64,000 nt of DNA from Elymus sibiricus (lineage: Eukaryota > Streptophyta > Magnoliopsida > Poales > Poaceae). Numbering within the stretch: the stretch's first letter is position 1; every line of letters starts with the position of its first letter. Shown here piece by piece: positions 1-12,255 of the stretch. The position numbers and the translations under genes were made by a program. Location: NCBI GenBank assembly GCA_039707655.1, contig CM077666.1:400043886-400107885 (forward strand). The letters are read 5' to 3'. The notes beneath the pieces are model-generated. The model made no database searches. It had not been told where the DNA came from and saw only the letters and a list, made by a program, of their open reading frames with translations.

Positions 1-80
1 TTCCTTCTGCTCCTCGTTGGGTTCGACACTCTTACTTATCGAAAGGACTACGATTGATCCCCTATACTTGTGGGTCATCA
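1..80 (+). repeat. 3' end of 5' LTR (Athila-type element)
   Basis: This is nearly identical to 8079-8157 and ends in the same CA terminus at the GGGTCATCA string. The rest of this LTR lies outside the window. Confidence 0.9.
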
Positions 81-91
81 AGACTCTTTTC

Positions 92-109
92 TGGCACCGT
101 TGCCGGGGA
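92..109 (+). other. Primer-binding site, tRNA-Asp type
   Basis: The 18 bases TGGCACCGTTGCCGGGGA lie 11 bases after the LTR. They match the complement of the 3' end of plant tRNA-Asp with one mismatch (A for G at position 96). The second Athila-type element in this window has the perfect version at 23504-23521. Confidence 0.85.
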
Positions 110-186
110 GTGAAGCGCCTTTGGTGAGTGGAATTTGGTAAGGAAACATTTATATTACGTGCTGAAATTTATTGTTACTTGTCACT

Positions 187-1330
187 ATGGAAAGTAATCC
201 TTTGAGGGGTTTGTTCGGGGTATCTTCACCTCGACCAGAAGCACCAAGAGTTGCTCCTCAACCTACTGCACCTACTGAAAATATTGAATATGAAATTCCT
301 TCAGGTATGATAGAGAAACTGCTAGCTAATCCTTATGCAGGAGATGGAACGGTACATCCTGATATGCACTTAATCTATGTGGATGCAATTTGTGGATTGT
401 TTAAGCTTGTAGGTTTATCCGGAGATGGAGTTAAGAAGAAAGTATTCCCTTTATCTTTGGAGGGAAAATCATTAATGTGGTATAGGCTATGTGATGATAC
501 TGATACATGGGACTGGAACCGATTGAAACTAGAATTCCATCAGAAATTTTATCCTATGCATTTGGTTCATCGTGATCGGAATTATATATATATATAATTT
601 TTGGCCTCATGAAGGAGAAAGCATCGCTCAAGCTTGGGGGAGGCTTAAGTACATGATGTACACATGCCTTAATCATGAGCTCTCGAAAGAAATTATCTTA
701 CATAATTTTTATGCTCGGCTTTCTCATGATAATCAAACAACGCTCGATTCTTCTTCGACTGGCTCCTTTATGAAGAAAACTATTGAATTCAGATGGGATC
801 TTCTAGAAAGAATTAAATGCAACTCTAAAGATTGGGAACTCGACAAAGGTAATGAGTCAGGTATAATACTTGAGTTCAATTGTGTTAAATCTTTTATGGC
901 TACCGATGCTTTTCATAAGTTTAGCACTAAATATGGACTTGACTCTGAGATAGTAGCTTCCTTTTGTGAATCCTTTGCTACTCGTGTTGATCTCCCTAAA
1001 GAGACGTGGTTTAAATATCATCCCCCTGTTAAAGAAAAGATTGAGGAACTTGTTAGTGTTAAAGAAGAAACAATTGTTTACCATGTTGATCCAGTTGTGC
1101 CTACTGCTTATATTGAGAAACCACCTTTTCCGGTTAGAATTAAGGAACATGCTAAAGTTTCAACTATGGTTAACAAAAGTAGTATTAGAGTACCTAGACC
1201 CTCTGAACAAATTAAAGTTGAACCTGATGTAGCTATGGTTAAAGATCTCTTAGTCGATAATATAGATGGGCATGTTATTTACTTTTGTGAGGAGGCTGCT
1301 AGAATTGCTAAACCTGTCAGAAATGAATGA
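187..1330 (+). pseudogene. gag of Athila-type element, frameshifted
   Basis: Structural capsid-type protein of the retrotransposon. The first ATG of the reading frame is at 187. An N-terminal segment (187-597) carries the usual gag helical region, with the LEGKSLMWY and FYPMH type strings. The frame then shifts near 590 inside a short TA microsatellite (ATTATATATATATATA), and the continuation is read in another frame to a TGA at 1328-1330. Protease follows directly in that second frame, so gag and pol were probably one polyprotein broken here by the stop. The shift in a slippage-prone TA run looks like decay and not programmed frameshifting, because the other lesions are of the same kind. Confidence 0.8.
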
Positions 1331-1333
1331 GAT

Positions 1334-4300
1334 ATGTTAGATAAGAACAAGCCCGTAGTTGGCATGCATGTTATTTCTGTTAAGATTGGAGATCATTGCT
1401 ATCATGGTTTGTGTGATATGGGTACTAGTGTAAGTGCTATTCCATTTTCTTTATATCAAGTAGTAATGCATGATATTGCACCTGTTGAGATTGAAGACAT
1501 TGATGTTACTATTAAGCTTGCGAATAAAGATACTATTACACCGCTTGGGATTGTTAGAGATGTTGAAGTCTTGTGTGGCAAAATCAAATACCCTACTGAT
1601 TTCTTAGTACTTGGCTTACAACAAGATAATTTTTGTTCCATTATATTTGGTAGATGTTTCTTGAATACCGTTAATGCTGAAATTGATTGTGTTAAAGAAA
1701 AGGTTCGAGTTAAGTTTGGTGATATATCTCAGGAGTTTAATTTCTCCAAGTTCCGTAGACAACCTCATGATAAAGAATTGCCTAGTAAAGATGAAATTAT
1801 TGGTCTTGCTTCTATAGCCGTACCTCCTACTGATCCGTTAGAACAATATTTGCTAGACCATGAGAATGATATGCATATGAATGAAAGAAATGAAATAGAT
1901 AAGATGTTCTTTGATGAACCACCTATCCTTAACCACAATTTGCCTGTTGAAACTCTTGGAGGCCCTCCTCCACCTAAGGGTGATCTTGTGTTTGAATTGA
2001 AGCAATTGCCTGATACATTGAAATATGCTTATCTTGATGAAAAGAAGGTATATCCTGTTATTATTAGTGCTAACCTTTCAGCGCATGAAGAAAAGATATT
2101 ACTAATAACTCTAAGGAAGCACAGAGCTGCTATTGGATATACTCTTGATGATCTGAAGGGCATTAGTCCCACTCTATGTCAGCACAAAATTAATATGGAG
2201 CCTGATGCTAAACCAGTTGTCGACCACCAACGACGATTAAATCCTAAGATGAAAGAGGTGGTAAGAACTGAAATATTAAAACTTCTGGAAGCAGGTATAA
2301 TCTATCCCATAGCTGATAGTAGATGGGTAAGTCCCGTTCATTGTGTCCCTAAGAAAGGGGTATTACCGTTGTTCCTATTGATAAAAATGAACTCATTCCA
2401 CAAAGAATTGTGACTGGTTATAGGATGGTAATTGATTTTAGAAAATTAAACAAAGCTACTAGAAAAGATCATTACCCCTTACCTTTCATTGATCAAATGT
2501 TAGAAAGATTGTCTAAGAAGCATACACACTTTTGTTTCCTAGATGGTTATTCTGGTTTTTCTCAAATACCCGTAGCACAATCTGATCAACAGAAAACCAC
2601 CTTCACTTGTCCTTTTGGAACTTATGCTTATAGACGTATGCCTTTTGGTTTATGCAATGCACCTGCTACCTTTCAAAGATGTATGACTGTTATATTATCT
2701 GACTTTTGTGAAAAGATTGTTGAGGTTTTCATGGATGATTTCTCCGTTTACGGAACTTCTTTTGATGATTGCTTAAGCAACCTTGATCGAGTTTTGCAGA
2801 GATGTGAAGAAACTAATCTTGTCTTGAAATGGGAGAAGTGCCACTTTATGGTGAATGAAGGTATTGTCTTGGGGCATAAAATTTCTGAGAGAGGTATTGA
2901 AGTTGATAAAGCTAAGGTTGATGCTATTGAGAAAATGCCATGTCCAAAAGATATTAAAGGTATAAGAAGTTTCCTTGGTCATGCTGGTTTCTATAGGAGG
3001 TTTATTAAAGACTTCTCTAAAATTTCTAGGCCTCTTAACAATCTTTTGCAAAAAGATTTTCCATTTGTTTTTGATGATGATTGTCTAGAAGCCTTTGAAA
3101 CACTTAAGAAAGCCTTAACCACTGCACCTATTGTTCAACCACCTGATTGGAACTTGCCTTTTGAAATTATGTGTGATGCTAGTGATTATGCTGTTGGTGC
3201 TGTTCTAGGATAGAGAGTTGATAAGAAATTAAATGTTATCCATTATGCTAGTAAAACTCTAGACAGTGCCCAAAGAAATTATGCTACTACTGAAAAAGAA
3301 TTTCTAGCAGTCGTGTTTGCATGTGATAAATTCAGATCCTACATAGTTGATTCTAAAGTAACTGTTCACACTGATCATGCTGCTATTAAATATCTCATGG
3401 AAAAGAAAGATGCTAAACCTAGACTCATTAGGTGGGTTCTATTGCTACAAGATTTTGACTTGCATATTATTGATAGAAAGGGAGTTGAGAATCCCGTAGC
3501 AAATAATTTGTCTAGAATGGAAAATGTTCTTGATGACCCACTTCCTATTAATGATGACTTTCCTGATGAACAATTAGCTGTCATAAATGCTTCTCGTAAT
3601 ACTCCTTGGTATGCAGACTATGCTAATTATATTGTTGCTAAATATATACCACCTAGTTTCACATACCAACAAAAGAAAAAGTTCTTCTATGATTTAAGAG
3701 ATTACTTTTGGGATGACCCACATCTTTATAAAGAAGGAGTAGATGGTATTATTAGGCGTTGTATACCTGAGCATGAACAGGAACAAATCCTACGGAAGTG
3801 TCATTCCGAGGCTTACGGAGGACACCATGCGGGAGACAGAACTGCACACAAGGTATTACGATCTGGTTTTTATTGGCCTTCTCTTTTCAAGGATGCTCGT
3901 AAGTTTGTCTTATCTTGTGATGAATGTCAAAGAATTGGTAATGTTGGTAGACGTCAGGAAATGCCTATGAATTATTCACTTGCTATTGAACCATTCGATG
4001 TTTGGGGATTTGATTATATGGGACCTTTTCCTAAATCCAATGGGTATACTCATATTTTAGTTGCTGTTGATTACGTTACTAAGTGGGTAGAAGCTATTCC
4101 AACTAGTAGTGCTGATCATAACACTTCTATTAAAATGCTTAAAGAAGTTATTTTCCCAAGGTTTGGAGTCCCTAGATATTTAATGACTGATGGTGGTTCA
4201 CATTTTATTCATGGTGCATTCCGTAAATTGCTTGCTAAATATGATGTCAACCATAGAATTGCATCTCCCTATCACCCTCAATCTAGTGGTCAAGTAGAAT

Positions 4301-4935
4301 TGAGCAATAGGAAAATAAAATTAATTTTGCAAAAGACTGTTAATAGATCCAGAAAGAATTGGTCTAAGAAACTTGACGATGCACTATGGGCTTATAGAAC
4401 TGCTTATAAAAATTCTATGGCCATGTCTCCTTATAAAATGGTTTATGGAAAAGCATGTCATTTACCTCTTGAGTTAGAACATAAAGCATATTGGGCAAGT
4501 AAAGAACTCAATTATGATTTTAAACTTGCCGGTGAAAAGAGGTTATTTGATATTAGCTAGTTAGATGAATGGAGAACCCAAGCCTATGAAAATGCCAAAT
4601 TGTTTAAAGAAAAAGTTAAAAGATGGCATGATAAAAGAATTCAAAAAAGGGAATCCAAAGTGGGTGAGGAAGTTCTATTGTACAACTCTCATTTGAGATT
4701 CTTTGCAGGAAAGCTTCTCTCTAAATGGGAAGGACCGTATATTATCGAAGAAGTTTATCGCTCCGGAGACATCAAAATAAACAACTCCGAAGGCACTAAT
4801 CCGAGAGTGGTGAATGGGCAAAGAATTAAGCATTATATTATAGGTACCCCCATTAATGTTGAAACTAATATTATTGAAACAATTACACCGAAGGAATACA
4901 TAAGAGAGACCTTCCAGAACACTCCAGAACCCTGA
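1334..4935 (+). pseudogene. pol of Athila-type element: protease, RT, RNase H, integrase
   Basis: Polyprotein that would process gag, copy the RNA and integrate the DNA. Visible in order: an aspartic protease motif CDMGTS near 1410; reverse transcriptase from about 2200, with MVIDFRKLNK, FLDGYSGFSQ and the active-site FMDD near 2730; RNase H with MCDASDYAVG near 3170 and TDHAAIKYL near 3370; integrase with a His-His-Cys-Cys zinc region (3820-3930) and an intact D-D-E triad ([24 protein letters not shown]) between 4010 and 4310. A one-base shift lies near 2355. TAG stops at 3211 and 4558 replace sense codons, with the same frame continuing on both sides. The integrase C-terminus ends at 4935. 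These lesions make it a pseudogene. Confidence 0.92.
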
Positions 4936-5062
4936 AAAGGAAGAGGTGTGTGATACGGTAAGTAAACCGACTCCAAAAATTCCGTAAAAATATTTTCTGT
5001 CTGTTTTGGAATATTTAGAAAAATACAAAAATAAGAAACAACCAGGGGGACCCACCTGGTGA

Positions 5063-5115
5063 CCACGAGGCACCAGGGCGCGCCACCCCCCCAGGCGCGC
5101 CCTGGTACCTCGTGG
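5063..5115. repeat. GC-rich hairpin in retrotransposon internal region
   Basis: The arms 5063-5084 and 5094-5115 are complementary at 21 of 22 positions around a C-rich 9-base loop. Nearly the same hairpin occurs in the LTR of this element (7413-7472) and in the LTRs of the other Athila-type copies. It lies between pol and the accessory ORF. Confidence 0.85.
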
Positions 5116-5270
5116 GTCCCACGTGAGCCCTGCCGACTCCGTTTTCTTCTGTATTACTTGTTTTGCAAGATAAAAATTCTTCATATATACTCCTGTATGT
5201 TTTGACCACCGTATTGCAGAAATCTCCTATGTTCTTGTTTCGTGCTGTTTTCTGTCAGACCTAGCTCGCC

Positions 5271-5696
5271 ATGGCCCCCCAAAAGCTCCGTGCCAAGCAC
5301 CGCATTGTGCAACCATCGCCAGGCAAACATCCCTACAGCGAGGTTTACTATGAGTTGTCATCGAGAGAAGAAGACAATGGCAAGGAGGACAAGGTCGAGG
5401 AAGTTGCAGGAGCCCAGGCTCCAGAAGGAGAGCAAGCCATCCCCCTGGAGGAGACCGCAGAGAAGGGAGATATACTTCAGCCCTTATATGATCATCTCTC
5501 CCCATCCGTAATCGAGGCCCTAAGAGTCTTTGAAATAGTTTCTGTTCAGAATACATCTCTCACTCGCGAGGTTATTTTGTTGGAAGAGCAAAACATCGCC
5601 CTTTGGAGCATCAACCGCAGATTGATGTATCTGCTTGAGCTGAAGGACAAGCTTGCTACTTCACCATCACCGCCATCACCGAAGAAGGAGACTTAA
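5271..5696 (+). CDS. Accessory ORF downstream of integrase, function unknown
   Basis: A clean 141-codon ORF begins with an ATG in good plant start context (CGCCATGGC), about 335 bp after the end of pol and in a different frame. The predicted protein is hydrophilic. Its N-terminus is basic, the middle (about residues 45-75) is acidic, and residues 85-130 form a leucine-rich helical, possibly coiled-coil stretch with SVQNTSLTREV and LLEEQNIAL. There is no signal peptide or membrane segment, so it does not look like an envelope protein although it sits in the env position. It is free of stops while gag and pol of the same copy are broken, which may be only its short length. I recognise no family. 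Confidence 0.5.
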   Translation: MAPQKLRAKHRIVQPSPGKHPYSEVYYELSSREEDNGKEDKVEEVAGAQAPEGEQAIPLEETAEKGDILQPLYDHLSPSVIEALRVFEIVSVQNTSLTREVILLEEQNIALWSINRRLMYLLELKDKLATSPSPPSPKKET

Positions 5697-7120
5697 GTAC
5701 ATGGGTATGGGCACTCCCCTTGGCTTGTGCCAAGCTTGGGGAAGGTGCCCCGGTATCGTATCATCATCACTTTTATTATCTTTACCTACTTTTAGTTCGA
5801 TCCTTAGTTATTTCGTGATCTAGTTGAATAAAAGTTTAGTATGATCTATTTTGGAGTGTTAGTTTCGTGATTCATCTATCTATGTAATCGAGTTGAGAGT
5901 TATATAATAAAGAGTAGTTTGAGTTTTTGCTTCTTTACTTTTATGTTTCAATCCTAGCAATGAAAATAATGAAAAAGATCATATGCTAATCTTATGTAAA
6001 GTAATGACATCACATAAAGAAAAGTATAAGTGGTAAAATTTATTGGAAGTCAACAAACATAGTTTTAGTCAATGATGCAATTCATGAAAGAATTAATAAG
6101 GTAAGAGAAGATTCACATGCAAATATACTATCTTGGACATCTTTTTTGATTGTGAGCCCCCATTAAGTATTTTATGTCAAATTGTTGACGTTGGACAAGG
6201 AAGACAACGTAATGAATTATGTTTGCTTATATTCACATAGAAGTTATATTGTTATAGATCCTCCAACATGTGGTGCTTGCCCAATATCTTTGCTAGCCAA
6301 AAATCCGCACCAAGTAGAGATAAAAATTGCCTCTAAATATGTATGAAACTTTTATTGCAAGGGAAAATAAGCTTTGTGCGAACTTGTGATGGCAAAGAAA
6401 TAAAAGCGACAGACTGCATAATAAAGGTTGCTATCATAAGGGGCAATATAAAGTAACGTTCCTTTGCATTAAGAGCTTGTGCATCCAACAATAAAAAGCG
6501 CAAGACAACCTCTGCTTCCCTCTGCGGAGGGCCCATCTTTTATTTTTATGTATTTACTTTTTATGCAAGAGTCAATAGTGTTCTCCTCTATTCCTTTTTA
6601 TTTTTCTCTTTTGCAAGCATCATATGGTGGGGAAAGATCTAAACATATATATCCAGTTGGATATGAGTGATCATGAGTTATTATTGTTGACATCACCCTT
6701 GAGGTGAATAAGTTGGGAGGCGAAGTTATAAGCCCCTATCTTTCTGTGTGTCTGGCTGAAACTTTTTGTTCCATATATATGATGTGAGTGTTAGCAATCA
6801 TAGAAGACTATATGATGGTTGAGTATGTGGACTTGCTAAAAATCTCCTACATGAGACCCTTCCTGAAAGTATGATGAATTGCAATTGCATTGTTGACTGA
6901 GAACATAGTTTGTTAGTTTTCAAGAAAGTTTATGCCTTATACTTCATTGTTGTGATGAATTGTTACTTGCTCATGAGAAGTTTTATGATAATAAATATTG
7001 CTGTTATAATAATGATCATGATGCTACTATGTCCGTATTTTGTTTTTATCGACACCTCTCTCTCTAAACATGTGGACATGATTATCGATATCGGCTTTCG
7101 CTTGAGGACAAGCGAGGTCT
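5697..7120 (+). other. Non-coding 3' internal region of Athila-type element
   Basis: AT-rich retrotransposon sequence without a supportable gene. It opens with a small stem around 5710-5755 carrying AAGCTTGGGGA (5732-5742). It contains a block at about 6508-6572 (TCTGCTTCCCTCTGCGGAGG and following) that recurs in the non-autonomous element at 26559-26620. The short ORFs here show no coding features. Confidence 0.7.
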
Positions 7121-7134
7121 AAGCTTGGGGGAGT
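7121..7134 (+). other. Polypurine tract before 3' LTR
   Basis: AAGCTTGGGGGAGT lies immediately before the TGATACG start of the right LTR. This is the expected place for the plus-strand priming site. Confidence 0.75.
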
Positions 7135-8157
7135 TGATACGTCCATTTTGCATCATGTTTTGCTACTGTTATTTATAGTGTTTTTAATCATTATAACACT
7201 TTTTGGAGCAATTCTAATGCTTTCTCTCTCTTAATATGCAAGATTCACACAAGGAGGGAGAATGCCGGCAGCTGGAATTCTGGACCTGAAAAAGCCATGT
7301 CAAGATACCTATTCTGCACATCTCCAAATGAGCTGAAAATTCATGGAGAATTATTTTGGAATAAATAAAAAATACTGGAAGCAAAAAGTACCAGAGGGGA
7401 CCACCCAGGTGCCCACGAGGCACCAGGGCGCGCCACCCCCCCCCCCCCCAGGCGCGCCCTGGCACCTCGTGGGGCCCCAGGCCCTCCTTTGGCCCCCATT
7501 TTCTGGTATATAAGTCATTTTGCCCTAAAAAAATTAAGAAGAAGACTTTTGGGATGATGCGCCGCCGTCTCGAGGCGGAACTTGGGCAGGAGCACTTTTG
7601 CTCTCCGGCGGAGAGATTCTGCCGGGGATATCGTCGCCATCGACATCACCAACAACCCTCTCATCGTGGGAGGGCCAATCTTCATCAACATCTTCACCAG
7701 CACCATCTCATCTCAAACCCTAGTTCATCTCTTGTATTCAATCTTTGTCTCAAAACCTCAGATTGGTACCTGTGGGTTGCTAGTAGTGTTGATTACATCT
7801 TGTAGTTGATGCTAGTTGGTTTATTTGATGGAAGATTATATGTTCAGATCCAATATGCTATTTAATACCCCTCTGATCTTGGGCATGATGATGATTTTTG
7901 AGTAGTTACTTTTGTTCTTGAGGACATGGGAGAAGTCTTGTCATAAGTAATCATGTGAATTTGGTATTCGTTCGATATTTTGATGATATGTATGTTGTTG
8001 ATTCTCTTAGTGGTGTCATGTGAACGTCGATAATTTTAGTGCTTGCAGAAAATACCTTGCTGAAAACCGCTTGTCATTTCCTTCTACTCCTCGTTGGGTT
8101 CGACACTCTTACTTATAGAAAGGACTACGATTGATCCCCTATACTTGTGGGTCATCA
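7135..8157 (+). repeat. 3' LTR of Athila-type element (1023 bp)
   Basis: It starts TGATACGTCC after the polypurine tract and ends GGGTCATCA, the same end as the left LTR at 72-80. It contains a GC hairpin at 7413-7434/7451-7472 and a long C run at 7436-7449. The ORFs inside it are LTR sequence, not genes. Confidence 0.92.
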
Positions 8158-8970
8158 CCCTCCAAGGGTATCCCTTAATTAGTTGCTCTCATTTTTCTTA
8201 GACTAGATAATTTCTCGTGTGTTACTAATGTGATTATGTAAATAATTGTTTGCCTGAGATTTACCTAACTATGTAAAAAACCACTTATTTTGTAAGAATT
8301 TATTGGCTTACCAAATAAAACATAATTTAATTTGGTAAGTTAATAAAAGGTGGGATAGTTAAGACGGTTTAAAAAAAGATAAAAAATCAAAGATATGAGG
8401 GAATAAACCAAAACGGGGAGAGGGAGGGAGAATGTATGTAAGGTTGGACGAAGTACTCTGCCTAGCAGGAAAATGAATGGCATTTGTGTTTAGGGCAGCC
8501 TGCATTCTTAAGAAGTTGATCCCCACTACTAAGCAATTCTCACAACATGCACACCACTGTTCACATCGGCATGGTGCCATGTCAGTGTTCAATTTGCAAA
8601 CACCAACCAATCAATCTGATTCTGATCCTAAAAAACCCAGTCTGATCCCCATAAGGCCTTACCTTACAGCTATGGATGGCGGTGGAAAAACACCAAATTT
8701 CTTCCCTTCTGCACGATCGCCGCTCAACCCACACAGGGGATCCCAATCCAATCTATCTGATCATCCCGCACAGCCGACGGTCTTTGTCGCTTCTCTCGCA
8801 CGGCTGTCGGTCAACCCGCACAGGCGATCCCAACCCAATCTGCCACCGGAGCGTCGCCCGCCCACCGCTCTTCCGCCTTTCCTCCCTCCGATCCCCTCCT
8901 CCTCTTGCCGCGTATTGTGCCCACAGCGAACACGCCTCTACCGTGCCCGACATGCGCGCCCCCGCCCCTG
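8158..8970. other. Sequence between transposons, no gene seen
   Basis: About 810 bp between the gypsy LTR and the CACTA-like end. It contains AT-rich sequence, then a C-rich part (8640-8960) with overlapping short ORFs rich in Pro, Arg and Ser that have no recognisable domain. I see no gene here. Confidence 0.5.
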
Positions 8971-9503
8971 CACTACAAAACGTGCACTATTTTTGTGACG
9001 TTTCACTTGTGTCACGTAAAACCAATTTTCGTCACCAAAAATGGCCTGTTGACATTTTCCGGCTCTCACCCCACCATCATTGAAGCGCCGCCACACAAAA
9101 TAAAATCTTGACGGTACCACTTTTTCCGTCAAGCAAGATCGTATCTTAGGTGACAAACCCAAATGTCGGTGTAAAAACCGGCAGACCTCGGGGTAGGGGG
9201 TCCCGAGCTGTGGATCTCGGACAGATGGTAACAGGAACAGGGAGATGATGTTTACCCAGGTTCGGGCCCTCTTGATGGAGGTAAAACCCTATGTCCTGCT
9301 CTTGTTTATATTAATGGAGTAGTACCAAGTACAGAGTTGATCTACCTCGAGATCGTATGATCTAGTCCTAAGGCTAGGTGAATGTGATTGCGTTGAGGTC
9401 CCTTCTACGGGCTAAACCCTTCGGCTTATATACACACCGGATAGGGTATCTAGGATTACAAGGTCGGTATCTACGCATGGAGGCGGCAGGAGGAGCCTTG
9501 GAG

Positions 9504-11100
9504 TGATGGAAATATGCCCTAGAGGCAATAATAAAGTTGTTTTTATTTTATATTTCCTTGTTCATGATAAAGGTTTATTATTCATGCTAGAATTGTATTG
9601 ACCAGAAACTTAAATACATGTGTGAATACATAAACAAATATCGTGTCCCTAGTGAGCCTCTACTAGACTAGCTCGTTGATCAAAGATGGTTAAGGTTTCC
9701 TAACCATAGACATGAGTTGTCACTTGATAACGGGATCACATCATTAGGAGAATGATGTGATGGACAAGACCCATCCGTTAGCTTAGCATATGATCATTCT
9801 GTTTATTGCTACTGCTTTCTTGAATGTCAAATACATGTTCCTCAGACCATGAGATCATGCAACTCCCGGATATCGGAGGAATACCTTGTGTGCTATCAAA
9901 CATCACAACGTAACTGGGTGATCATAAAGATGCTCTACAGGTATCTCCGAAGGTGTCCGTTGAGTTGGCATGGATCGAGACTGGGATTTGTCACTCCGTG
10001 TTTCGGAGAGGTATCTCTGGGCCCTCTCGGTAATGCACATCATAAGAAGCTTGCAAGCAAAGTGACTAAGGAGTCAGTTACGGGATGATGTATTATGGAA
10101 CGAGTAAATAGACTTGCCGGTAACGAGATTGAACTAGGTATGGAGATACCGACGATCGAATCTCGGGCAAGTAACATACCGACGGACAAAGGGAATTACG
10201 TATGTTGTCATTGCGGTTCGACCGATAAGATCTTTGTGGAATATGTAGGAACCAATATGAGCATCCAGGTTCCGCTATTGGTTATTGACCGGAGAGGCGT
10301 CTCAGTCATGTCTACATCATTCCCGAACCCGTAGGGTCCGCACGCTTAACGTTCGTTGACGATATAGTGTTATATGAGTTATGTGAATTGGTAACCGAAT
10401 ATTGTTCGGAGTCCCGGATGAGATCCCGGATGTCACGAGGAGTCTCGGAATGGTCGAGAGGTAAAGATTTATATATGGGAAGTCATATTTTGGGTTCCGG
10501 AAAAAGGTGCAGTTTTTCGGTATTGTACCGGGAAGCTTCCAGAAGGTTCCGGAGGATTCCGGAAGTCCACAAGTGGGTCCACCACGTCCCAAAGGGCTGG
10601 CATGGGCTAAGGGTAGGCGCCCTGGCCTTATTGGGCCAGGCGCAGCAAGTCCTCAAAAGCTCACGCAGCTAGGGAAGGAAAAAAGGGAGAGTCCTAGTAG
10701 GAATAGGATTGGACTTTGGAGTCCAAGTTCACGTGTGTACTATTCATAGTTACTGTTCACGTGGCACTATTCCTTCTACTACAAGTCCCTACACATATAT
10801 AAATAGAGGAGAGGGGGTGCCCGAAAGGACACAACATTGTCTTAGCCGTGTGCGGCGCCCCCCTCCACAGTTTCGTCCCTCGGTCATATTTCCGTAGTGC
10901 TTGGGCGAAGCCCTACGGAGATAGCATCACCATCACCGTCACCACGCCGTCGTGCTGCCGGAACTCATCCACTACCTCGCCGTCTTGCTGGATCAAGAAG
11001 TCGAGGACGTCACCGAGCTGAACGTGTGCTGAACGCGGAGGTGCCGTATGTTCGGTGCTCGGTCGGTTGGATCGTGAAGTTGTTCGACGACATCAACCGC
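9504..11100 (+). repeat. 5' LTR of copia element, truncated at its 3' end
   Basis: It aligns with the 3' LTR from 16272 up to CATCAACCGC (17892), where the similarity stops at 11100. The last 133 bases of the LTR, the primer-binding site and the start of the leader are missing. A TATA-type box (TATATAAATAGAGG) lies near 10795. Confidence 0.9.
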
Positions 11101-12255
11101 TTACCACCAACGTCTTATTTTGATTCGGCGGTATTGTAAGATGAAGCGGCCCGGACCAACCTTACATGTCCACGTACATGAGACCGGTTCCACCGACAGA
11201 CATGCAACTTGTTTTGCATAAAGGTGGCTGGCGGGTGTCTGTTTCTCCTACTTTAGTTGAATCGAATTTGACTGCGGCCGGTCCTTGTTGAAGGTTAAAA
11301 CAGCAAACTTGATAAATCACCGTTGTGGTTTTGTGCCGTAGGTAAGAATGGTTCTTGCTAGAAGCCCGTACCAGCCACGTAAAACTTCCAACAACAAAGT
11401 AGAGGACGTCTAACTTGTTTTTGCAGGGTATGCTGTGATGTGATATGGTCAAGACATGATGTGATTTACGTTATTGTATGAGATGATCATGTTTTGTAAT
11501 TTATCGGCAACCGGCAGGAGCCTTATGGTTGTCTCTTTATTGTATGAAAAGCAAGCGCCATGTAATTGCTTTACTTTATCGCTATGCGTTAGCAATAGTT
11601 GTAGAAGCAATAGTTGGCGAGACGACCACGACACAACGATGGAGATCAAGGTGTCGAGCCGGTGACGATGGAGATCATGACGATGCTTTGGAGATGGAGA
11701 TCAAAAGCACAAGATGATGGCCATATCATGTCACATATTTTGATTGCATGTGATGTTTATCCTTTATGCATCTTATTTTGCTTAGAACGACGGTAGCATT
11801 ATAAGATGGTCCCTTCACTAAATTTCAAGATAAAAGTGTTCTCCCCGAGTATGCACCGTTGCTAAAGTTCGTCGTTTCGAAGCACCTCGTGATGATCGGG
11901 TGTGATAGATTCTACGTTCACATACAACGGGTGTAAGCCAGTTTTACACAAGCAGAATACTTAGGTTAAACTTGACGAGCCTAGCATGTACACACATGGT
12001 CTCGGAACACTGGAGACCGAAAGGTCGAACATGAGTCATATAGTAGATATGATCAACATGGAGATGTTCACCATTGATGACTATCCCATCTCACGTGATG
12101 ATCGGACATGGGCTAGTTGATTTGGATCATGTAACACTTAGTTAACTTGAGGGATGTTAATTTAAGTGGGAGTTCATTAGTAATTTGATTAATTGAACTT
12201 AATTTATCATGAACTTAGTCTTGATAGTTTCTTTGCATATCTATGTTGTAGATAA
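11101..12255 (+). other. Leader region of copia element
   Basis: Non-coding sequence between the truncated LTR and the gag start. It resembles the long leader of Angela-type elements (from memory) and begins part-way into it. The short ORFs are not supported as genes. Confidence 0.75.

Larger units (their letters stand above)
1..8157 (+). mobile_element. Athila-type Ty3/gypsy LTR retrotransposon, 5' end outside window
   Basis: The last 80 bases of the left LTR (1-80) recur at 8079-8157, the end of a full right LTR that starts at 7135. Between them lie a tRNA-Asp type primer-binding site, gag, then pol in the order protease, reverse transcriptase, RNase H, integrase, an accessory ORF and a long non-coding part ending in a polypurine tract. 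Integrase after RNase H defines Ty3/gypsy, and tRNA-Asp priming is usual for the Athila lineage. The coding part has frameshifts near 590 and 2355 and in-frame stops at 1328, 3211 and 4558, so the copy is inactive. The target duplication cannot be checked because the 5' end is missing. I do not assign a named family. Confidence 0.93.

Noticed and set aside
575..600. Programmed frameshift in Athila gag
   Set aside because: It falls in a TA microsatellite and the same copy has other frameshifts and stops, so mutation is the simpler reading.
8477..9083. Overlapping Pro/Arg/His-rich ORFs near the CACTA-like left end
   Set aside because: No domain, no splice or promoter features, and several frames are open at once because of the C-rich composition.
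9849..10334. ORFs in the 5' copia LTR (and the same at 16617-17102)
   Set aside because: They recur in both LTRs as expected for LTR sequence and lie upstream of or within regulatory DNA. They have no domain and a random-looking composition.
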